DNA from: an uncultured Clostridia bacterium
GTDB taxonomy: Bacteria > Bacillota > Clostridia > Christensenellales > UBA3700
DNA: 15,809 bases
NCBI GenBank assembly: GCA_947176115.1
Contig: CAMWPK010000016.1
Location: forward strand, 1-15,809
Direction: 5' to 3'
Positions 14,447-15,809 of this stretch are shown piece by piece (the stretch's first letter is position 1; every line of letters begins with the position of its first letter). The position numbers and the translations under genes were made by a program. The notes beneath the pieces were generated by a model. The model searched no databases. It was not told where the DNA came from and saw only the letters and a program-made list of their open reading frames with translations.

Positions 14447-15700
14447 ATGAACAAAATTTTTAGATTTCCAAGCGGATTGAGATTGGCGTATAAATATTCT
14501 CCTGCGGTTAGGTCGGTTGGAATAGCAGTGATGACTGCGGTTGGAAGCGGTAACGAAAATGACAAAAACAACGGCATATCGCACTTCATTGAGCATATGT
14601 ATTTCAAGGGTACGGAAGACAAATCTTCCTTTGAGATAGTAGAATACGTTGATGGAATCGGCGCGCAAATCAACGCGTTTACTTCCAAGCAGACAACGTG
14701 CTTTTATACCTTATCAATCGACACAGAGGCAGAAAATTGCATTAAAATACTCAGTGAAATACTCTTCAAATCGACTTTTGATAAAGAAGAAATGGAGAGA
14801 GAAAAAGGCGTTGTGCTAGAAGAGATATCTATGTGCGAGGATGATAATTCCGACTTGGTTTTGGATATGCTTGCCGAGGGGTATTTTGGAGAAAATCCGC
14901 TGGGCAGAACAATTCTCGGAGAGAGAGAAAACGTCAAGAATTTTACTCGCGAAGATTTAATTGACTATATAGGTAATAATTATTGCGCCGAAAGTAGCGT
15001 TGTTTCAATAGTGGGCAACATTGCTTTTGACAAGGCAAAAGAATTAGTAGAAAAATATTTTGAAGGTAAGTTTGCATCCAACTGTAAGAGAACTTGGCAC
15101 GATAAGCGACACAATACTGAAAAAAGCGTATTGTATAAATATAAAGATATTGAGCAATCCAATATTGCCGTAGCATTTCCCTCTTTTGAATACGACAGCA
15201 AGCTATCGATGGCAGAGGCGCTAGTCAATACTATTGTAGGCGGAGGAATGAGTTCCCGTCTTTTCCAAGAAGTGAGAGAGAAGAGAGGTCTTGCGTACAA
15301 CGTGTACACCTACAATTCTTCTTATATCAACAACGGCGTATTGTCCTTGTATATCGGTACCAACGTCGAGTCTGTTAAGAAAGCCGTAGACTGCAGTTTG
15401 GAGCTCATAGAAGAATTGCGCAAAAACGGACTTACTAAAAAAGAACTTGATAGAGGTATTGCGCAACTTAAAGGTAATTATGTACTTGGTCAGGAGAGCA
15501 ATGGTGTAATGATGAGAGTCAACGCTAAGAACGTGCTGTTTACCGACAAGATATTTGACATTGACGAGAAACTAAAAGAGATTGATGCAATTACTTTGGA
15601 CCAAACCCGCGAAGTCATTGATTATACTTATGATATATCAAAGGCAAGTCTGGCGTACGTGGGTAAAAAGCCTAATTGCGACTTAAACAAACTTATCTAA
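14447..15700 (+). CDS. M16 family zinc metallopeptidase (MlpA/YmxG-like)
   Basis: A 417-residue cytoplasmic M16 (pitrilysin/processing-peptidase type) protease. The inverted zinc motif HFIEH is at 46-50 (ligands H46 and H50, catalytic E49), and the distal glutamate lies in VVLEEI (122-127). The second half carries the family motif GGGMSSRLFQEVREKRGLAY. A two-domain single chain of this size is normal for the group, which works as a dimer on small peptides. The order pnp, ylxY, M16 peptidase matches B. subtilis pnpA-ylxY-mlpA, so an MlpA-type role (in B. subtilis linked to regulation of extracellular proteases) is possible but not shown. Two ATG codons stand in tandem: 14447 is preferred because AGAGG (14436-14440) is then six bases away, against three for 14444. 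Confidence 0.93.
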   Translation: MNKIFRFPSGLRLAYKYSPAVRSVGIAVMTAVGSGNENDKNNGISHFIEHMYFKGTEDKSSFEIVEYVDGIGAQINAFTSKQTTCFYTLSIDTEAENCIKILSEILFKSTFDKEEMEREKGVVLEEISMCEDDNSDLVLDMLAEGYFGENPLGRTILGERENVKNFTREDLIDYIGNNYCAESSVVSIVGNIAFDKAKELVEKYFEGKFASNCKRTWHDKRHNTEKSVLYKYKDIEQSNIAVAFPSFEYDSKLSMAEALVNTIVGGGMSSRLFQEVREKRGLAYNVYTYNSSYINNGVLSLYIGTNVESVKKAVDCSLELIEELRKNGLTKKELDRGIAQLKGNYVLGQESNGVMMRVNAKNVLFTDKIFDIDEKLKEIDAITLDQTREVIDYTYDISKASLAYVGKKPNCDLNKLI

Positions 15701-15727
15701 ATTTGTAAGAGATTGAGAGATTATTTA

Positions 15728-15760
15728 TTAGGGCAATAGGTAAAACTATTGCCTAAATTT
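15728..15760 (+). terminator. probable terminator after the M16 peptidase gene
   Basis: TTAGG(G)CAATAG (15728-15739, one bulged G) pairs with CTATTGCCTAA (15746-15756) around a 6-base loop. Only ATTTAT follows, a weak T run, so efficiency is uncertain. The last 49 bases of the window are AT-rich and show nothing else. Confidence 0.6.
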
Positions 15761-15809
15761 ATAATTATGTATTATATTTTTCGTATAAATTAAGTAAACT
15801 TTAAAATTT

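Noticed and set aside
1..15809. Mobile elements, CRISPR arrays, tRNA or rRNA genes
   Set aside because: I found no transposase or integrase, no terminal inverted repeats, no regularly spaced repeats, and no tRNA cloverleaf or rRNA sequence on either strand.

Overview
The window is a dense, AT-rich bacterial chromosome segment with every protein gene on the + strand. Strong GGAGG-type ribosome sites, near-perfect sigma-A promoters and hairpin-plus-T-run terminators point to a Gram-positive Firmicute. The gene orders secD-secF-recJ, rel-dtd-MBL-hemZ and rpsO-pnp-ylxY-M16 peptidase point to Clostridia. The ylxY-type gene suggests a spore-forming lineage or descent from one. I cannot name a species; an uncultured gut-type clostridium is an inference from the set as a whole.

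Layout: (1) 45-2620, secD and secF, overlapping by 4 bases and closed by a terminator at 2629-2660: the proton-driven accessory part of the Sec translocon. (2) 2684-4972, recJ, single-strand 5'-3' exonuclease. (3) A perfect consensus promoter at 4998-5026 starts a compact run of rel (ppGpp synthetase/hydrolase), dtd (D-aminoacyl-tRNA deacylase), a glyoxalase II-like metallo-hydrolase and hemZ (radical SAM). (4) 9719-10185 has no protein gene. It holds a strong promoter, about 240 bases of apparently structured RNA ending in its own terminator, then a second promoter and a folded leader for rpsO. (5) rpsO with a terminator, then pnp with a terminator. (6) A consensus promoter drives a small leucine-rich-repeat protein gene that lies between pnp and ylxY, which are adjacent in Bacillus subtilis. 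(7) A ylxY-like membrane-anchored polysaccharide deacetylase homologue lacking the first catalytic motif. (8) An M16 zinc peptidase with its own promoter, then a hairpin near the window end.

Most genes are housekeeping functions in secretion, DNA repair, the stringent response, translation quality control and RNA turnover. The parts that deserve attention are the stand-alone RNA gene at about 9772-10012 (possibly a raiA-type RNA, not proven), the GU-rich hairpin in the rpsO leader, the Asp-to-Asn change in the proton path of SecF, the degenerate deacetylase, and the leucine-rich-repeat gene with its own strong promoter. I see no CRISPR array, insertion sequence, phage gene, tRNA or rRNA.
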